Shown here piece after piece: positions 62,272 through 64,000 of a stretch of DNA of 64,000 nt. The translations under genes were made by a program, and so were the position numbers. This stretch comes from Aerococcus viridans (lineage in GTDB: Bacteria > Bacillota > Bacilli > Lactobacillales > Aerococcaceae). Numbering within the stretch: the stretch's first letter is position 1; every line of letters begins with the position of its first letter. The notes beneath the pieces were generated by a model, which searched no databases, was not told the origin of the DNA, and worked only from the letters and a program-made list of their open reading frames with translations. The stretch is taken from contig NZ_NBTM02000001.1 in assembly GCF_002083135.2 (NCBI RefSeq), positions 1,550,001 to 1,614,000 of the forward strand, read 5' to 3'.

Positions 62272-63948
62272 ATGTCCAATCCTTGGATACAATTTAAAAA
62301 TATGTCGTTTACCTATGAGGGTGCAGGTAGACGGGCATTAAAAAATATCAATCTAACATTCTATCGCGGTGAAAAAGTGTTGATCATCGGGGCTAATGCC
62401 TCAGGTAAATCTACCCTAGTACGCGCCCTACGCGGAAAATTAGCCAGCGACGAATTTCAAGGGACTATTGAAGGAGAGGTTATCAATTACGACCTAGAAA
62501 TGGAAACCATGGACGCAACAGCTATGGCTGACGCAGTGGACCATCACTTGGAGGAAACCCTAGAAGAAAACGGCAAGCGCAAGCGGTCAAGTGATTATAT
62601 CCCTAATTTTTCGGAAGAGTTAAAGTACCGTATTCTTGAACATCCAACCGAAGCGGATACTAGTTTAGAGCGCCTTTCAGAAGGGCAAAGAGACATTCAA
62701 AATTTCGTCAACAACGTCAACTATGAGCAATCCGTCTTTATTTTTGATGAGCCTTTAGCCAATTTAGCACCCCGCGCTGGGCAAATTTTCATCGATTTAG
62801 TAGATGACATTCACCATAATACTGACGCTACGATTGTCATGGTTGATTACCGGATTGAAGAAGTCTTATACCGTCCAGTTGACCGCGTCATCGTCCTTTC
62901 CGAAGGTCGGGTTATTTTTGACGGGGATTCAGAGAAATTATTAAAGCGGAATATTCTAAACAGTTTAGGTGTTGGCGAGCCATCCTATGTATCGGCTATT
63001 CGCTATACTGGCTATCCTTTAGACAAGGTCCGTAACATATCAAACGTCAATTATTTACACGGTCCTAACCTAAAACGAACCATCGAATCCTGGCTGATGA
63101 CCGTGCCAAATTTCGTTCAAAAACGTAGTGACCAACCTGTTTTGACCCTTGATAATGTATCCTACACTTATCCATGGCGGGACCAAGCCACCTTGCGCAA
63201 TATTTCGACCCAAGTTTTCAAGGGTGACATGATTGCCATTGTCGGGAAAAATGGGTCGGGCAAGTCCACACTTGGTCAGATGATGGACGGAAACATCCGC
63301 CCAGATTCGGGCACGATGACTTGGTTAGGTGAAGAAGTCACTGACGATAACCTATGTCAAATGAAGCAGGAAACAGTCTATATCCAACAAAATATCGACC
63401 AATCCATCCTAGATTTCACTGTGAAAGACTATCTGAATGGGATTGCCGCTAATTGTAATTACTCCGCGGAAGTAGCAGAAGATGTCATCCGTGATTCTTT
63501 GAAACGAACGGGTTTGATTTATGCTGCTGAACTACGAATTGGCCAGTTATCCTTTGGCCAACAAAAACGAATTATGTTGTCGTCTGCCTTAATCAACAAG
63601 CCGTCACTATTAATTATTGACGAGCCTTCTGAAGGCCAAGACTACCATCATTACAATGAATTCATGCAGTATCTATATCAAATTAACCAAGAACAGGAAA
63701 TTGCGATTATCATCAATACCCATAACACGGACCTAGTATTAGAATTTACCCGTCACGCTTGGGTATTATCTGAGGGCGAATTAATCGCTGATACCCAACC
63801 TATTAGAATCGCTACAGATTATCGTTTAATCCAGAGAGCCTTCTTACGGGAATCAAATTTATATATCTTTGCCCGTCAAATTGGCTTAATCGATCCTTAC
63901 AATTTCATCAAGAAATTCATGGATTACCATAGAGAAGTGAATCGTTAG
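62272..63948 (+). CDS. Energy-coupling-factor-type ABC protein with two fused ATPase domains
   Basis: Two ABC ATPases in one chain. The first half has Walker A GANASGKST, a non-standard signature LSEGQ and Walker B FIFDEP. The second half (from about residue 285) has Walker A GKNGSGKST, signature LSFGQ and Walker B LIIDEP, with the Q-loop in IQQNIDQS. The N-halves open FKNMSFTYEG and LDNVSYTYPW, as in CbiO/EcfA-like proteins. Fused forms like YkoD serve vitamin or metal uptake with a T and S component, which would lie beyond the window. Start follows GAAAGGGGC. Substrate unknown. Confidence 0.88.
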   Translation: MSNPWIQFKNMSFTYEGAGRRALKNINLTFYRGEKVLIIGANASGKSTLVRALRGKLASDEFQGTIEGEVINYDLEMETMDATAMADAVDHHLEETLEENGKRKRSSDYIPNFSEELKYRILEHPTEADTSLERLSEGQRDIQNFVNNVNYEQSVFIFDEPLANLAPRAGQIFIDLVDDIHHNTDATIVMVDYRIEEVLYRPVDRVIVLSEGRVIFDGDSEKLLKRNILNSLGVGEPSYVSAIRYTGYPLDKVRNISNVNYLHGPNLKRTIESWLMTVPNFVQKRSDQPVLTLDNVSYTYPWRDQATLRNISTQVFKGDMIAIVGKNGSGKSTLGQMMDGNIRPDSGTMTWLGEEVTDDNLCQMKQETVYIQQNIDQSILDFTVKDYLNGIAANCNYSAEVAEDVIRDSLKRTGLIYAAELRIGQLSFGQQKRIMLSSALINKPSLLIIDEPSEGQDYHHYNEFMQYLYQINQEQEIAIIINTHNTDLVLEFTRHAWVLSEGELIADTQPIRIATDYRLIQRAFLRESNLYIFARQIGLIDPYNFIKKFMDYHREVNR

Positions 63949-64000
63949 ATAGGTAAATTGCTAGTCAGGTGCTAGCGGATGACGAAATAATAATAAACAT

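Overview
This window reads as a chromosomal segment of a low-GC Gram-positive bacterium of the order Lactobacillales. The evidence is classic Firmicutes gene blocks (nfeD-floA; ytoI-nrnA; PBP2-rpmG-rhomboid-5-FCL-glcK; ysgA-like-pheS-pheT; murJ-rsuA), three T-box leaders, PepV, PBP2b-like and ECF-type ABC proteins, a Zn-ligand-free L33 and strong GGAGG ribosome binding sites. A family such as Aerococcaceae or Carnobacteriaceae is plausible, but the sequence alone does not settle it. I see no rRNA, tRNA, prophage, insertion sequence or CRISPR array.

Layout. 0-2.6 kb: membrane-organisation operon (NfeD, flotillin FloA, Q/N-rich protein). 2.8-5.8 kb: sugar-phosphate isomerase-like protein, tgt, yajC and a ComN-like regulator. 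6-10.3 kb: DtxR-type metalloregulator, DinB, a YtoI-like HTH-DRTGG-CBS-hotdog protein, NrnA. 10.6-19.6 kb: BMP lipoprotein, zwf (-), cshB-like helicase, DUF1189-type protein (-), sodA, YfhO-like protein (-). 19.8-25.4 kb: class B PBP, rpmG, rhomboid, 5-FCL, glucokinase, degenerate rhodanese. 25.4-26.1 kb: repeat cluster. 26.1-34.3 kb: T-box-valS, folC, HAD phosphatase, fhs, radC, csp. 34.7-36 kb: membrane protein and mnmM (-). 36.2-38.6 kb: a glucosaminidase with eight LysM repeats. 38.7-42 kb: aroF-aroB-aroE behind an aromatic leader peptide. 42-48.7 kb: T-box-leuS, pyridoxal kinase-like, MurJ-like flippase, RsuA-family synthase. 48.8-49.2 kb: second repeat cluster. 49.3-56.4 kb: pepV, rRNA/tRNA methyltransferase, HD protein, HxlR regulator, T-box-pheST. 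56.6-64 kb: broken gluconokinase, pta, remnant of an ImmA/IrrE-like gene, tsaE, GNAT, small membrane protein, murB, double-ATPase ABC protein whose operon continues past the window.

Two observations stand out. First, the aroF-aroB-aroE operon is preceded by a 38-codon leader peptide (38781-38897) in which 11 of 14 consecutive residues are Phe or Tyr. It is followed by a strong terminator, and a segment of the leader coding region nearly duplicates the 3' arm of that terminator. This is the full logic of a ribosome-mediated attenuator, which is unexpected in a group known mainly for T-box and protein-mediated control. The DAHP synthase it controls lacks the usual regulatory domains.

Second, nine copies of a roughly 115-bp nested-hairpin element sit at three intergenic sites. 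Their arms differ in sequence between copies but stay self-complementary, so base changes are compensated. I do not recognise this family. Further items are a perfect WalR-type direct repeat before the LysM autolysin, a putative operator over the promoter of the DtxR-type gene, a cre-like site at pta, and several genes that appear to start with TTG.
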